From the NCBI GenBank assembly GCA_964577215.1, contig CAZNYK010000003.1, positions 1 to 64,000 of the forward strand: 64,000 bases of DNA, in the 5' to 3' direction. Below the pieces are notes generated by a model. It did no database searches. It had not been told where the DNA came from and saw nothing but the letters and a program-made list of their open reading frames with translations. Within the stretch, counting starts at the first letter, position 1; each line of letters begins with the position of its first letter. Made by a program: the position numbers and the translations under genes. Positions 25,159 through 34,194 of the stretch are shown one piece after another. The stretch comes from UBA2329 sp964577215. Lineage in GTDB: Bacteria > Bacteroidota > Bacteroidia > Chitinophagales > Saprospiraceae.

Positions 25159-26470
25159 CCTTGCCGGCAATATTTTGAATCGCATCCAAAATGGAAGCGA
25201 CCCGACCGGTGAGGCGGTCGATGGAAAATTCCCCGATCTCGGAGTTGATGGGCGCCTGCAGTTTTCCAGCCGTGAATTGCCGGAACAGGGAAGCCAATCC
25301 CGAACCGATACTTGCGGCGTCATCGTAGTCGAAAGCTTGCCCTGCGCCGGTTTCGGCTGCAATCCGGGATGCATCCGCATCCCGTGGGCCGAGAACGATT
25401 AAAGGTCGCCGGACGGCTAAGTATTCAAACAATTTTCCGGGAATACGGCCCCGGGTGTTTGGCTGACGATTGAGCAACAAGAGCAACACTGTACTGGATG
25501 CTGTGAACCTAAGGGCTTCGAGCCTGCTTACCGGGCCCGTGAACCGGGTTAGGGTTTCAAGCCCCGCCTCACTGATGGCCTCCCGGACGGAGCGATCCAC
25601 CTGGCCGACAATGCGCAGTTCGAGCCGTTCGCGAAACCCGGGTTCGGTTTCACACAACTGCTTCAATGCCTGAAAAAAAGCAGGCGGATTGCGGTCGTAC
25701 CCCAAAATCCCTGTGTGAGTGATGGAAAAGGATTTTCCGTCAGGCGCGGGCAAGTCGCTATAATCATCGGGATCGAAGCCCCAGGGAATAACGGTGATAT
25801 TTCGGGCGCCGATGCGCTCCAGGTCGCTTTTCCATGTAGGACTTACGATGGAGATATGGTCGGCATACTGAAAGGCTTCCTGTTCCATGCGCCGGTGCCG
25901 GCTGTCGCCCCAAGGCGTAAGATGGAGCAACTGGTAGTAATCCACCTGGGTCCAGGGGTCCTGAAAATCTGCCAGCCATGGAATGCCCGCGGCCTTTTTG
26001 ATCAAAGTGGCTATCCTGGTATTGGTGTGCGGCGGCCCATCGGAAAAAATGGCATCTACGGGGTTATTGCGCAGGTAGTCTAAGAGAAATCGCACGGAGG
26101 GTCGTATCCAAAGGGCGCGGGCATCGGGGATGAAAAAATTGCTACGCACCCACACGGAGAAGCGGTGCATCAGGCCCGGCTTGCTTTCCTGTACATAAAA
26201 AACGTTGTTGACGTTGGCCTCTTTCTTTTTGCCAGTCAGGAACTTATATATGTGATAGGGCTCCCAGATACGGCGGCGCAGCACTGTGATACCGGGTGGA
26301 ATATCGCGATCGTTGGAATGATCAATGCCGGGGTAATGGGCATTTTCAGCAGTAAAAACAACAGGCTCCCAGCCGAACTGCCGCAGATATTTGGCAATTT
26401 TCAGGCACCTCAGCACACCGATACCACCGGAGGGCGGCCAATAGTATGTGATGATGAGCACTTTTTTCAA
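25148..26470 (-). CDS. Glycosyltransferase family 4-type protein
   Basis: 440 residues with a GT-B layout. The N-terminal acceptor half begins KKVLIITYYWPPSGGIGVLRCLKIAKYL; the region DFQDPWTQVDYY and the C-terminal donor half (ITHTGILGYDRNPPAFFQAL, GRIPGKLFEYLAVRRPLIVLG, with the E of FEYLA as catalytic-type Glu) fit GT4-like enzymes. It probably works on envelope glycans, in keeping with its position in the lipid A operon. It overlaps the ABC ATPase gene by 4 bp (ATGA) and the next gene by 11 bp. Confidence 0.88.
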   Translation of the reverse strand: MKKVLIITYYWPPSGGIGVLRCLKIAKYLRQFGWEPVVFTAENAHYPGIDHSNDRDIPPGITVLRRRIWEPYHIYKFLTGKKKEANVNNVFYVQESKPGLMHRFSVWVRSNFFIPDARALWIRPSVRFLLDYLRNNPVDAIFSDGPPHTNTRIATLIKKAAGIPWLADFQDPWTQVDYYQLLHLTPWGDSRHRRMEQEAFQYADHISIVSPTWKSDLERIGARNITVIPWGFDPDDYSDLPAPDGKSFSITHTGILGYDRNPPAFFQALKQLCETEPGFRERLELRIVGQVDRSVREAISEAGLETLTRFTGPVSRLEALRFTASSTVLLLLLNRQPNTRGRIPGKLFEYLAVRRPLIVLGPRDADASRIAAETGAGQAFDYDDAASIGSGLASLFRQFTAGKLQAPINSEIGEFSIDRLTGRVASILDAIQNIAGKDEA

Positions 26471-27105
26471 GCCGAAAGGTTTTGCGGGCTTTTAAAACGC
26501 AGAATATCAATGTGGTGAGAGCAAAACGAGAAGTCCTCCTCCACATTGGAAGCGACCACTATAAGGCGACCGGACGCAAATTGTCCTACCAAACCCAGGT
26601 ACCATGCTACGCCCTGCCGGTCGAGGTTGGTGGTAGGTTCATCCAGCAGTACGACAGAGGTATCTGAGCAAAGCGCCAGCACGAGTTTCAGGCGCTGCTT
26701 CATTCCGGAAGAAAAATGGCGGATTTGCTTGCGTTCGGCGCGCGAAAAAGCGAGCAGGTCGAGGATATCGCCGGTCTGCATAGATCCTGAAAATGGCTGA
26801 AAAAGCTGGTGGAAATCAAGTGCTTCCCTGAGCGTGAGTTCTTCGATCAGTTCCATATAAGGGGCAGCCAGGGAAAGTCTTCCGTACACTTCTCCCACTG
26901 GAAGCTCAACCTCATTTTCCGAAAAGCGAATACTGCCCTTGCTCGGCGTCAGGTGGCCTGAAAGCAGCTTTAGAAGCGTAGATTTTCCCGTGCCGTTGGG
27001 TCCGGTTACCGCGTAGGCTTCACCGGCCTGAAGCGACAAGTCCACATTGCGCACTATCCACTCCCGTCGATAGCGCTTGGCCAGCCCCCTGGTTTCAATC
27101 CTCAT
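26467..27105 (-). CDS. ABC transporter ATP-binding protein without an adjacent permease
   Basis: 212 residues from the ATG at 27105. Walker A GPNGTGKST is near residue 36-44, the signature is FSSGMKQR near 129-136, and Walker B is VVLLDEPTTNLD. It resembles short CcmA-type ATPases. No membrane partner lies in this operon, so it either pairs with a permease elsewhere or serves envelope export with the lipid A genes. It overlaps lpxA by 11 bp and the glycosyltransferase by 4 bp. Confidence 0.9.
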   Translation of the reverse strand: MRIETRGLAKRYRREWIVRNVDLSLQAGEAYAVTGPNGTGKSTLLKLLSGHLTPSKGSIRFSENEVELPVGEVYGRLSLAAPYMELIEELTLREALDFHQLFQPFSGSMQTGDILDLLAFSRAERKQIRHFSSGMKQRLKLVLALCSDTSVVLLDEPTTNLDRQGVAWYLGLVGQFASGRLIVVASNVEEDFSFCSHHIDILRFKSPQNLSA

Positions 27106-27913
27106 ACACTTTGGCGCCGTTGAGCTTGTGCAAGCCTTTGACCGTACCGCCCTTGGTCTGTGCATAACGGATAAACTCCAGGATCTCCTGCCGTTGCTCG
27201 GTATGCGGCAATTCCGCTTCGATCTCGGCAATGGCGTTGGAGGTATTCAGCCCTCTGACGAACAGTATGCGGTATATGTCGCTGATGTGATTGATGGTTT
27301 CGTCGGGAAACTGCCGGCGCAAAAGCCCTACTTTGTTGACGCCCACATAAGAAAGCGGCTCGCGGGCCACCCGGATATAGGGCGGTACATTGGTACGCAC
27401 CAAAGAGCCTCCCGCCACGAAGCTGTGGCGGCCGATACGGGAGAATTGCTGCACGGCCACCAGCCCTTCCAGGATGGCAAAATCTTCGATTTCCACATGC
27501 CCCGCCAGGTTTACGTTATTGGCCAGGATGACGTGGTTGCCCAGGCGGCAGTCGTGGGCTATATGCACATAAGCCATGAGCAGGCAGTGACGTCCGACCA
27601 CGGTTTTGCCGGCTGCTTTTGTGCCGCGGTTAACGGTAACGAATTCCCTGATAGTGGTATGATCGCCGATTTCAGCGGTGGTGATCTCTCCGTCAAATTT
27701 CAAATCTTGCGGGATACCGGATATAACAGCGCCGGGAAATATCCGGCAGTGGCGACCAATACGGGCGCCTTCAAAGATAGTGGCATGGGGACCGATCCAT
27801 GTATTGTCGCCGATTTGAACATCGCGGTCTATATAACAAAACGGACCAATGGTGACGTTCTCACCGATTTGGGCTTCCGGATGGATGAAAGAATTCAAAA
27901 GAGCATTATTCAT
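27095..27913 (-). CDS. lpxA: Acyl-ACP--UDP-N-acetylglucosamine O-acyltransferase
   Basis: 272 residues. LpxA performs the first step of lipid A synthesis, transferring a 3-hydroxyacyl chain from ACP to UDP-GlcNAc. The N-terminal two thirds are hexapeptide repeats of a left-handed beta helix (IHPEAQIGENVTIGPF, IGRHCRIFPGAVI), with the catalytic-His region MAYVHIAHDCRLGNH and the C-terminal helical domain from about residue 195. It overlaps the lpxC/fabZ gene by 8 bp. Confidence 0.97.
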   Translation of the reverse strand: MNNALLNSFIHPEAQIGENVTIGPFCYIDRDVQIGDNTWIGPHATIFEGARIGRHCRIFPGAVISGIPQDLKFDGEITTAEIGDHTTIREFVTVNRGTKAAGKTVVGRHCLLMAYVHIAHDCRLGNHVILANNVNLAGHVEIEDFAILEGLVAVQQFSRIGRHSFVAGGSLVRTNVPPYIRVAREPLSYVGVNKVGLLRRQFPDETINHISDIYRILFVRGLNTSNAIAEIEAELPHTEQRQEILEFIRYAQTKGGTVKGLHKLNGAKVYED

Positions 27914-29303
27914 TGTTAGAGCGCTTGATAATTTGGGCAGTAAGTTCCGCTTCCGATACGATCTTGTTGCCGACGTATGCCGTGCCCTGCATCTGGCAGA
28001 TGCCCCGGCGAATGGGAGCCAGGAGTTCCAATTTCAGCAATAGGGTATCGCCTGGAACGACTTTATTTTTAAATTTGGCATTGTCAATTTTCAGAAAATA
28101 AGTATCCCATTGCCCGGGGTTCCCCATGATAGACATAGCGAGGATACCGCCGGTTTGGGCCATTGCTTCTATTTGAAGTACGCCGGGCATAACCGGATTA
28201 TTGGGGAAATGCCCTTGAAAATAATTTTCGTTAAAGGTCACATTCTTGACGCCCACCACGTAAGTTTCAGAGAGCTCGATGATTTTGTCCACCAGCAAGA
28301 AGGGGTAGCGATGCGGGAGCCATTCCTCAATTTGTTCGGTGGTAAAAAGCGGCTCTTTGTCCGGGTCGTATTTGGGCTTGCCTTTGAGCTTGCGCTGTTC
28401 AAGCATTTGCTTGCGAAGGAGCCGGGTGAATTCCACATTGGCATGATGCCCCGGCTTAATGGCGGTGATCTTGCCTTTGATGGGCTTTCCCAACAGGGCA
28501 ATATCTCCCAGTACATCGAGCAGTTTATGCCTGGCAGGTTCGTTGCGAAAATGGAGGTCTATTGTATTGAGAATGCCCTCGCCGTTGACGCGGACACTGG
28601 GTTTGTCGAGCTTTATGGCCAGGGCGTCGAGATCAGTCTGGCTCACAGGACGATCCACAATGACGATGGCATTGTCCAAGTCGCCGCCTTTGATGAGGTT
28701 TTGGCTAAAAAGGTATTCCACCTCATGAAGAAATACAAAAGTGCGGCAGGGAGCGATCTCCCGTGCATAATCATCCAGGTGCTTCAGGGTGGCGAATTGC
28801 TGCCCGAGCACGGGTGAATTAAAATCGATGAGGGTAGTGACTTCAAAATTTTCGGAGGGCAGGGCAACCAACTCCGAACCTGTAATCGGGTCCCGGTAGG
28901 TAATAGGCTCATTTACTTCAAAATATTCCCGGTCCTCCTCCTGTTCTTCGGCGCCTGCCTCCAACAGCGCCTCTACGAAATAACGGGCGCTGCCGTCGAG
29001 AATAGGCACTTCAGGGCCATCCACTGCAATGAGCACGTTGTCGATACCCAACCCGCTCAGCGCTGAAAGTGCATGCTCGATGGTATGAACTTCCGCTTCA
29101 TCTGACTGGATGGTCGTTCCGCGCTGCGTGGAGATCACGCGGCTGATATCCGCCGGAATAACAGGTTGATCAGGGAGGTCTGTTCGCTGAAATTTGTAGC
29201 CATGGTTGACCGGTGCAGGAATGAACCGCATGTTGACATGCCTGCCTGTATGCAGACCAACACCACTGAGAGCTACCTCCTTTTTTATTGTACGTTGCTT
29301 CAT
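27906..29303 (-). CDS. lpxC/fabZ: Bifunctional UDP-3-O-acyl-GlcNAc deacetylase / 3-hydroxyacyl-ACP dehydratase
   Basis: 465 residues. The LpxC part (about 1-300) has the zinc motif VHTIEHALSAL (His73, His77) and the later HKLLDVLGD. The FabZ part (about 320-465) has LPHRYPFLLVD with the catalytic His and GHFPNNPVMPGVLQIEAMAQ with the catalytic Glu. This natural fusion is a hallmark of the Bacteroidota. It couples lipid A synthesis and hydroxyacyl-ACP supply. A good -7 box lies 29 nt upstream, so transcription of lpxC-lpxA and following genes probably starts here. Confidence 0.97.
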   Translation of the reverse strand: MKQRTIKKEVALSGVGLHTGRHVNMRFIPAPVNHGYKFQRTDLPDQPVIPADISRVISTQRGTTIQSDEAEVHTIEHALSALSGLGIDNVLIAVDGPEVPILDGSARYFVEALLEAGAEEQEEDREYFEVNEPITYRDPITGSELVALPSENFEVTTLIDFNSPVLGQQFATLKHLDDYAREIAPCRTFVFLHEVEYLFSQNLIKGGDLDNAIVIVDRPVSQTDLDALAIKLDKPSVRVNGEGILNTIDLHFRNEPARHKLLDVLGDIALLGKPIKGKITAIKPGHHANVEFTRLLRKQMLEQRKLKGKPKYDPDKEPLFTTEQIEEWLPHRYPFLLVDKIIELSETYVVGVKNVTFNENYFQGHFPNNPVMPGVLQIEAMAQTGGILAMSIMGNPGQWDTYFLKIDNAKFKNKVVPGDTLLLKLELLAPIRRGICQMQGTAYVGNKIVSEAELTAQIIKRSNNE

Positions 29304-29331
29304 TTCGGGAAAACTGCGATGAAAATCGGCG

Positions 29332-29339
29332 CAAAGATA
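29332..29339 (-). promoter_or_regulatory. -7 element TATCTTTG for the lpxC/fabZ operon
   Basis: Exact TAnnTTTG match on the minus strand, 28 nt upstream of the lpxC/fabZ start at 29303, in the gap that separates it from lpxD. Confidence 0.6.
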
Positions 29340-29472
29340 ACTATTTCCAACATACGGCGTATAGCATACCCTTTACAGCGTAGCGCAAACTTGGAGCAAA
29401 GCCCGCACCGGAGCAGGAGAATCAAGAGCACGAGAAACATAGCCATCTCAACTTCTCAATCTCTAAACTTCT

Positions 29473-30501
29473 CTACTCCCCCCTCAACCTGTCTTCCAAC
29501 TGCTTTACCTTTTTGTCCAATTCCGGTAAACGTTTGAATACGGCATGGGAGCGAATGAAATCCCGGTAGCCGAAGGCGGGGTAACCGCAAATAATAGTAT
29601 TGGGCTGATCTACGTTTTGCGCCACGCCCGCCTGGGCCTGGATGGTAGTCCCGTCAGCGATATGAACGTGGCCGATGAATCCCACCTGGCCGGCTATGCG
29701 GCAATTGCGACCGATCTTGGTGCTTCCCGCAATACCTACTTGTGCGGCAATAGCGGTATTTTCCCCGATCTCCACGTTGTGGGCCACCTGGATCAGGTTG
29801 TCCAACTTCACGCCTTTCCTGATAATGGTGGACCCTATGGAGGCCCGGTCTATGGTGGTGCCGGCGCCGATTTCCACGCTGTCTTCAATGACGACATTGC
29901 CGATATGCGGTATTTTCTGGTAGCTGCCATCCTGCTGGGGTACAAAACCGAAACCATCGCTGCCGATGACGACATTGGGGTGCAGGATGCAATTGGAGCC
30001 GACCTTGCATCCATAGAGGATGCGCACGCCAGGGTAAAGGATCGTTCCTGCACCCACTTCCGTGCCGCGCCCGATATACGCCTGGGCGCCGATCTGGCTG
30101 CCCGCCCCCACCACGGCCCCCGCTTCAATCACGGCAAAAGGGCCGACGGAGACCTTCTCCCCGACCTGTGCGTCCGGATGCACAAACGCCTGCGGGGAAA
30201 TCCCTCCTTCCACCAAAGCGGGGGATGCGAATTTTTCCATGAGGAATGCCAATGCGGCATAGACGTTCTCTACCCGGATGAGCGTAGCAGCTACGGGTTG
30301 CCTCGGTTTGAAATCCTTGTCCACCAAAACCACTGATGCTTTGGTGGTGTAGAGATGAGGGGCATAAAGGTCTCTGCCCAGAAAAGTGATTTCGCCTGGT
30401 TGGGCTTCTTCAATCTTGCCGGGACGGCTTACCAACACGTCCGGATCGCCTTCTACATTGCCCCCAAGCAGGGCGGCCAATTCTCTCGCTGATAGTTGCA
30501 T
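29473..30501 (-). CDS. lpxD: UDP-3-O-(3-hydroxyacyl)glucosamine N-acyltransferase
   Basis: 342 residues from the ATG at 30501 (MQLSARELAALLGG, the usual LpxD start); an in-frame ATG at 30525 is possible. LpxD adds the second acyl chain in lipid A synthesis. N-terminal uridine-binding domain to about residue 100, hexapeptide-repeat helix about 105-300 (VHPDAQVGEKVSVGPFAVIE), catalytic-His region LIQVAHNVEIG, and a C-terminal helix ending VKQLEDRLRGE. It is upstream of lpxC/fabZ, separated by about 170 bp. Confidence 0.96.
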   Translation of the reverse strand: MQLSARELAALLGGNVEGDPDVLVSRPGKIEEAQPGEITFLGRDLYAPHLYTTKASVVLVDKDFKPRQPVAATLIRVENVYAALAFLMEKFASPALVEGGISPQAFVHPDAQVGEKVSVGPFAVIEAGAVVGAGSQIGAQAYIGRGTEVGAGTILYPGVRILYGCKVGSNCILHPNVVIGSDGFGFVPQQDGSYQKIPHIGNVVIEDSVEIGAGTTIDRASIGSTIIRKGVKLDNLIQVAHNVEIGENTAIAAQVGIAGSTKIGRNCRIAGQVGFIGHVHIADGTTIQAQAGVAQNVDQPNTIICGYPAFGYRDFIRSHAVFKRLPELDKKVKQLEDRLRGE

Positions 30502-30553
30502 GGGGCAAAGTTCTGCCGATTTCATCACAAAGTTTCTATTTTTAGCGCAAAAA

Positions 30554-30697
30554 ATGAGCATGGATCGTCCGCAACCCCATTCTGAGGAGCCTCCCCCACC
30601 GGTTTTTCACAACTGGACCGGGGTGTATGTATTCGTTCTGCTGGTGAGTTTTATCGTTTTTTTATTACTGCTTTGGCTGAGCCTGAGTTATTCCTGA
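30554..30697 (+). CDS. Small single-pass membrane protein next to the sodium symporter
   Basis: 47 residues: a Pro/Glu-rich N-terminal tail (RPQPHSEEPPPPVFHNW) followed by one strongly hydrophobic segment (VYVFVLLVSFIVFLLLLWL). It lies 34 nt before the symporter gene on the same strand, and its size and topology suggest an accessory subunit or stabiliser. It is divergent from lpxD. No family name is assigned. Confidence 0.6.
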   Translation: MSMDRPQPHSEEPPPPVFHNWTGVYVFVLLVSFIVFLLLLWLSLSYS

Positions 30698-30731
30698 ATG
30701 CTGTTCGGGGCCTTTAAAAACAACCAATTTC

Positions 30732-32447
30732 ATGAGCGCTATTGACTGGATCGTAATGTTGGGTACTTTGCTGGGAATTGCCGCCTACGGCATTTATAAA
30801 ACCCGGCACGTGCGCAGCGTAAAAAGTTATTTGCTGGGCGACCGGCAGTTGCCCTGGTGGACCATTGGGCTATCCATAATGGCTACGCAAGCCAGCGCCA
30901 TCACTTTTTTATCCACTCCCGGACAGGCTTATGAAGACGGCATGCGCTTTCTTCAGTTTTACTTCGGCATTCCCATTGCCATGGTGATCCTGTCGGTATT
31001 TGTCATTCCCCTGTATTACCGGCTCCACGTATATACGCCCTACGAGTACCTGGAAAACCGCTTCGATCTCAAAACCCGGACGCTTACTGCTCTTTTGTTC
31101 TTAGTGCAAAGAGGCCTTGCCGCCGGTCTGACGATATACGCGCCATCCATCGTACTGTCGAGCATCCTGGGATGGAGCCTCAACTTCACCATACTTTTCA
31201 TCGGCGTCATCGTCATCATTTATACGATGTCCGGGGGAACTACAGCGGTGAGCATGACTCAAAAACAGCAGATGATCGTCATCCTGTGCGGCTTGTTCCT
31301 GGCTGCCGGAATCATCATTCTCAAATTGCCGAAAGGCGTGGGCTTCGGGGAAGCCGTGAACCTGGCGGGCAACCTGGGCAAGCTCAACACCGTAACATTC
31401 GACCTCAATTTCAAAGACCGGTATAACATCTGGTCGGGAATGATCGCGAGCGTATTCCTGTTCCTTTCTTACTTCGGTACGGATCACTCGCAGGTGTCGC
31501 GGTACCTGTCCGGCAAATCCCTTACCGAGAGCCGCTTAGGCCTGATGTTCAACGGCCTGCTCAAGGTGCCCATGCAGTTCCTCGTACTGTTTGTCGGCAT
31601 CCTGGTATTTGTTTTCTACCAGTTCAACCAACCCCCGGTACACTTTAACGAGTCTAATGTAGCCAAACTGAAAGGCACTGCCTACGAGGCGCGCTATGAG
31701 GCCATAGAGCAGGAACACGCCGCGGTTTTTGCCCAAAAGGAAGCCGCTATGAGTCGAATGGTGGAAGCCTCTCGCGCCCACGATAATCAAGCCATGCAAG
31801 CTGCACGCACTGAAGTAAAAGCGCTGCAGGCGCAGGATGCTAGCCTGCGCAAGGCGGCCAACGACCTGATCCTGGAAGCCGCACCGACCGCCAAAACCAA
31901 AGACACCGACTACGTTTTCCTCTCCTTCGTGATGAAATACATGCCGGTGGGGGTAGTAGGCCTGCTTTTAGCCATGATCTTCGCAGCGGGCATGTCGTCC
32001 ACCTCATCCGAACTGAATGCCCTGACCAGCGTGATGGCCATGGACATATACAAACGCAACTGGGTGAAAGACAAAGCCGACACCCACTACCTCAGGGCCT
32101 CCAAGCTCTTCACCCTCATGTGGGGAGTGCTGGCGCTCACCTTTGCCGCCACCGCCCAACTCTTCGAGAACCTCATACAAATGGTCAATATCCTCGGATC
32201 CCTGTTTTACGGCACCATTCTGGGGGTGTTCCTCACTGCTTTTTTCCTGCCGAAAGTGAAGGGAAATGCGGTGTTCATCGCCGCCCTGATCACACAGGCG
32301 CTCATCATAGTGCTTTTCATCCTGGAGCGCAAAGACATACTGCCCATTTCCTTCCTGTGGTACAACCCCATCGGATGCCTGTTGGTGATGGGATTCAGCC
32401 TGGCGTTTCAGGCAGTTGCGGCGAGGAACCAAGGCCAAACAGGTTGA
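30732..32447 (+). CDS. Sodium:solute symporter (SSS family)
   Basis: 571 residues with about 13 membrane helices. Typical LeuT-fold SSS features are YLLGDRQLPWWTIGLSIMATQASAITFLSTPGQAY in the first helices and a later AAGMSSTSSELNALTSVMAMDIYKR. A hydrophilic, Ala/Glu-rich helical insert of about 75 residues (about 300-390, with EAIEQEHAAVFAQKEAAMSR) interrupts two membrane helices and is not part of the minimal fold. The substrate is unknown; the DUF1611 gene 100 bp downstream suggests amino-acid or dipeptide uptake. Confidence 0.92.
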   Translation: MSAIDWIVMLGTLLGIAAYGIYKTRHVRSVKSYLLGDRQLPWWTIGLSIMATQASAITFLSTPGQAYEDGMRFLQFYFGIPIAMVILSVFVIPLYYRLHVYTPYEYLENRFDLKTRTLTALLFLVQRGLAAGLTIYAPSIVLSSILGWSLNFTILFIGVIVIIYTMSGGTTAVSMTQKQQMIVILCGLFLAAGIIILKLPKGVGFGEAVNLAGNLGKLNTVTFDLNFKDRYNIWSGMIASVFLFLSYFGTDHSQVSRYLSGKSLTESRLGLMFNGLLKVPMQFLVLFVGILVFVFYQFNQPPVHFNESNVAKLKGTAYEARYEAIEQEHAAVFAQKEAAMSRMVEASRAHDNQAMQAARTEVKALQAQDASLRKAANDLILEAAPTAKTKDTDYVFLSFVMKYMPVGVVGLLLAMIFAAGMSSTSSELNALTSVMAMDIYKRNWVKDKADTHYLRASKLFTLMWGVLALTFAATAQLFENLIQMVNILGSLFYGTILGVFLTAFFLPKVKGNAVFIAALITQALIIVLFILERKDILPISFLWYNPIGCLLVMGFSLAFQAVAARNQGQTG

Positions 32448-32547
32448 CGGATATGTTATGACGCTAATTGAGAAATGCCGGGGGCAGCAGTTCTAACCCG
32501 CACTTCGGCAGCCGGATTCATACACCCGCATAACAGCATATCAACAC

Positions 32548-33606
32548 ATGAAACCATCCGCCATCATTCTCACCAACGGCATGCTCGACACCGACATGGC
32601 CAAAACCTGCCACGGCCTGCTGCGCGGCACCGAACGCTTTGATATTCTGGCTGTAATTGACTACGCCCATGCCGGCAAAGACGCAGGCGAAGTATTGGAC
32701 GGGCGCCCGCGCAACGTGCCTGTTTTCGCTTCGGTGAACAAATACCTGGAACAAGCGCCTGCCAAGCCGCAATTCTGCATCGTAGGCGTAGCCCTGCCCG
32801 GCGGCAAGCTGCCCGACGACTTCCGCACAGAACTGCTCGATGCCATGCGCCACGGCGTCTCCATCGTGAACGGCCTGCACACCCTGCTGAGCGAAGACCC
32901 GGAGTTTGCAGAAGCGGCTTTAACCTGCGGCGTAGAACTGAAAGACATCCGCCGCCCACGCCCGGCAAAGGAACTGCGCTTCTGGAGCGGCGAAATATTC
33001 AGCGTGCGCGCACCGCGCATCGCCGTGCTGGGCACCGACTGCGCACTCGGCAAGCGCACCACCTGCCGCTTCATCATGGAGATGTGCCGCGCCAACGGCA
33101 TACAAGCGGAAATGATCTACACCGGCCAAACCGGCTGGATGCAGGGCTACAAGCACGGCTTCATTTTCGACAGTACCCTCAACGACTTTATCAGTGGAGA
33201 GGTAGAGCGCGCCGTTGTGGAATGCGACCGCGAGTCGAAGCCCGATCTTATCCTCATCGAGGGGCAATCGGCACTGCGCAATCCCAGCGGCCCCTGCGGG
33301 GCGGAGTTCATCCTCTCTGCCGATGCCAAAGCCGTGGTGCTGCAACACGCGCCGGGACGGCTGTATTTTGAGGGAACGGAAGCGTACCACTACCGCATTC
33401 CGCCCATAGAATCGGAAATTGCGCTGATACGGGCCTACGGCGCCGAGGTGCTCGCCGTGGCCATCAACGAAGAAAACCTCAGCGATGAAGCCGCCGAAAG
33501 CTGGCGCGCGGAAACGGAAGCCAGGCTGGGCATCCCCGTGATACGGCCTTTGAAGGAGGGGGTAGAGCGGTTGTTGCCGGTGGTGAAGGCGTATCTTGGT
33601 TATTAA
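32548..33606 (+). CDS. DUF1611 family protein (DgcN-like)
   Basis: 352 residues. The N-terminal half is a Rossmann-like domain (SAIILTNGMLDTDMAKTCHGLLRG) and the C-terminal half has a P-loop-like GTDCALGKRTT (about residues 159-169) followed by YTGQTGWMQGYKHGFIFD. The family includes DgcN, reported in D-glutamate catabolism as a partner of the epimerase DgcA; no epimerase gene is adjacent here. Co-orientation with the symporter suggests uptake and use of D-amino acids or dipeptides, which is inference. Confidence 0.85.
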   Translation: MKPSAIILTNGMLDTDMAKTCHGLLRGTERFDILAVIDYAHAGKDAGEVLDGRPRNVPVFASVNKYLEQAPAKPQFCIVGVALPGGKLPDDFRTELLDAMRHGVSIVNGLHTLLSEDPEFAEAALTCGVELKDIRRPRPAKELRFWSGEIFSVRAPRIAVLGTDCALGKRTTCRFIMEMCRANGIQAEMIYTGQTGWMQGYKHGFIFDSTLNDFISGEVERAVVECDRESKPDLILIEGQSALRNPSGPCGAEFILSADAKAVVLQHAPGRLYFEGTEAYHYRIPPIESEIALIRAYGAEVLAVAINEENLSDEAAESWRAETEARLGIPVIRPLKEGVERLLPVVKAYLGY

Positions 33607-33722
33607 CCCTTCCCTTGTTGAGGCTGTATCAAAAGAAGGAAAAAGTAAAAAGTAAAAAGTAAAAAAGCTTGCCGCGACGCAGGCGCGGTCGGCTAATGGA
33701 CAGAAAAGTGCGTAATTATTTC

Positions 33723-33783
33723 AAACTTGAAACGACTTGTTGTTTCAAGTTTAGCCCACCCATGCGGGCGTAACTTGAAACGA
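33723..33783. repeat. Two mutually exclusive stem-loops sharing one arm
   Basis: AAACTTGAAAC (33723-33733) pairs perfectly over 11 bp with GTTTCAAGTTT (33742-33752). The same second arm can pair instead with the copy AACTTGAAACGACA (from 33772), with a GCCC/GGGC stem inside. The layout resembles either a REP pair or a switch between hairpins. There is no T-run after the second stem. Confidence 0.6.
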
Positions 33784-34006
33784 CAGATCAGCTTTAAAAA
33801 GAAATTGCGAGGGCACTCTATATCCTTAGCATACTCCGCGCCTTACCGCTTACCCGTAAATCACACAGAAAAACCCAAAATCTCTACCACTCCCTAAAAA
33901 AACGAGCCAAAACACCCGTTAAACGTCACTGCAACAAGCCATTACCAAATGTTAAAATCCTGCGATTTTAACCCCGGATGCGTCGGGTATGTCACAGGAA
34001 TTGAGC

Positions 34007-34014
34007 TATCTTTG
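34007..34014 (+). promoter_or_regulatory. -7 element TATCTTTG upstream of the giant T9SS cargo gene
   Basis: Exact TAnnTTTG match on the plus strand, about 180 nt before the ATG at 34195. It implies a long untranslated leader. Confidence 0.5.
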
Positions 34015-34194
34015 TACGCGAGTAGGGTTTCCTTATTACGGTGTCATCTCCCTTAGTTACATCACATCTACTCGAACTGAACAAACACGAACGGCCGTAA
34101 TCAGGATTTCAACAAGGCGTTACCGCCATTTTTTCGCTAATGCGTTCCCGTGAACATTTGTGGTTTAAGGGATACTAACAAATTATATCACACG

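Larger units (their letters stand above)
33607..34194. other. Non-coding gap with short repeats and alternative hairpins
   Basis: 588 bp without a gene. It contains a GTAAAAA heptamer tract (33644-33666), a set of three alternating copies of AACTTGAAAC/GTTTCAAGTT (33723-33783) that can form two mutually exclusive hairpins, and an exact -7 box TATCTTTG at 34007-34014. The leader from there to the ATG at 34195 is about 180 nt, long for this genome. Confidence 0.65.
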
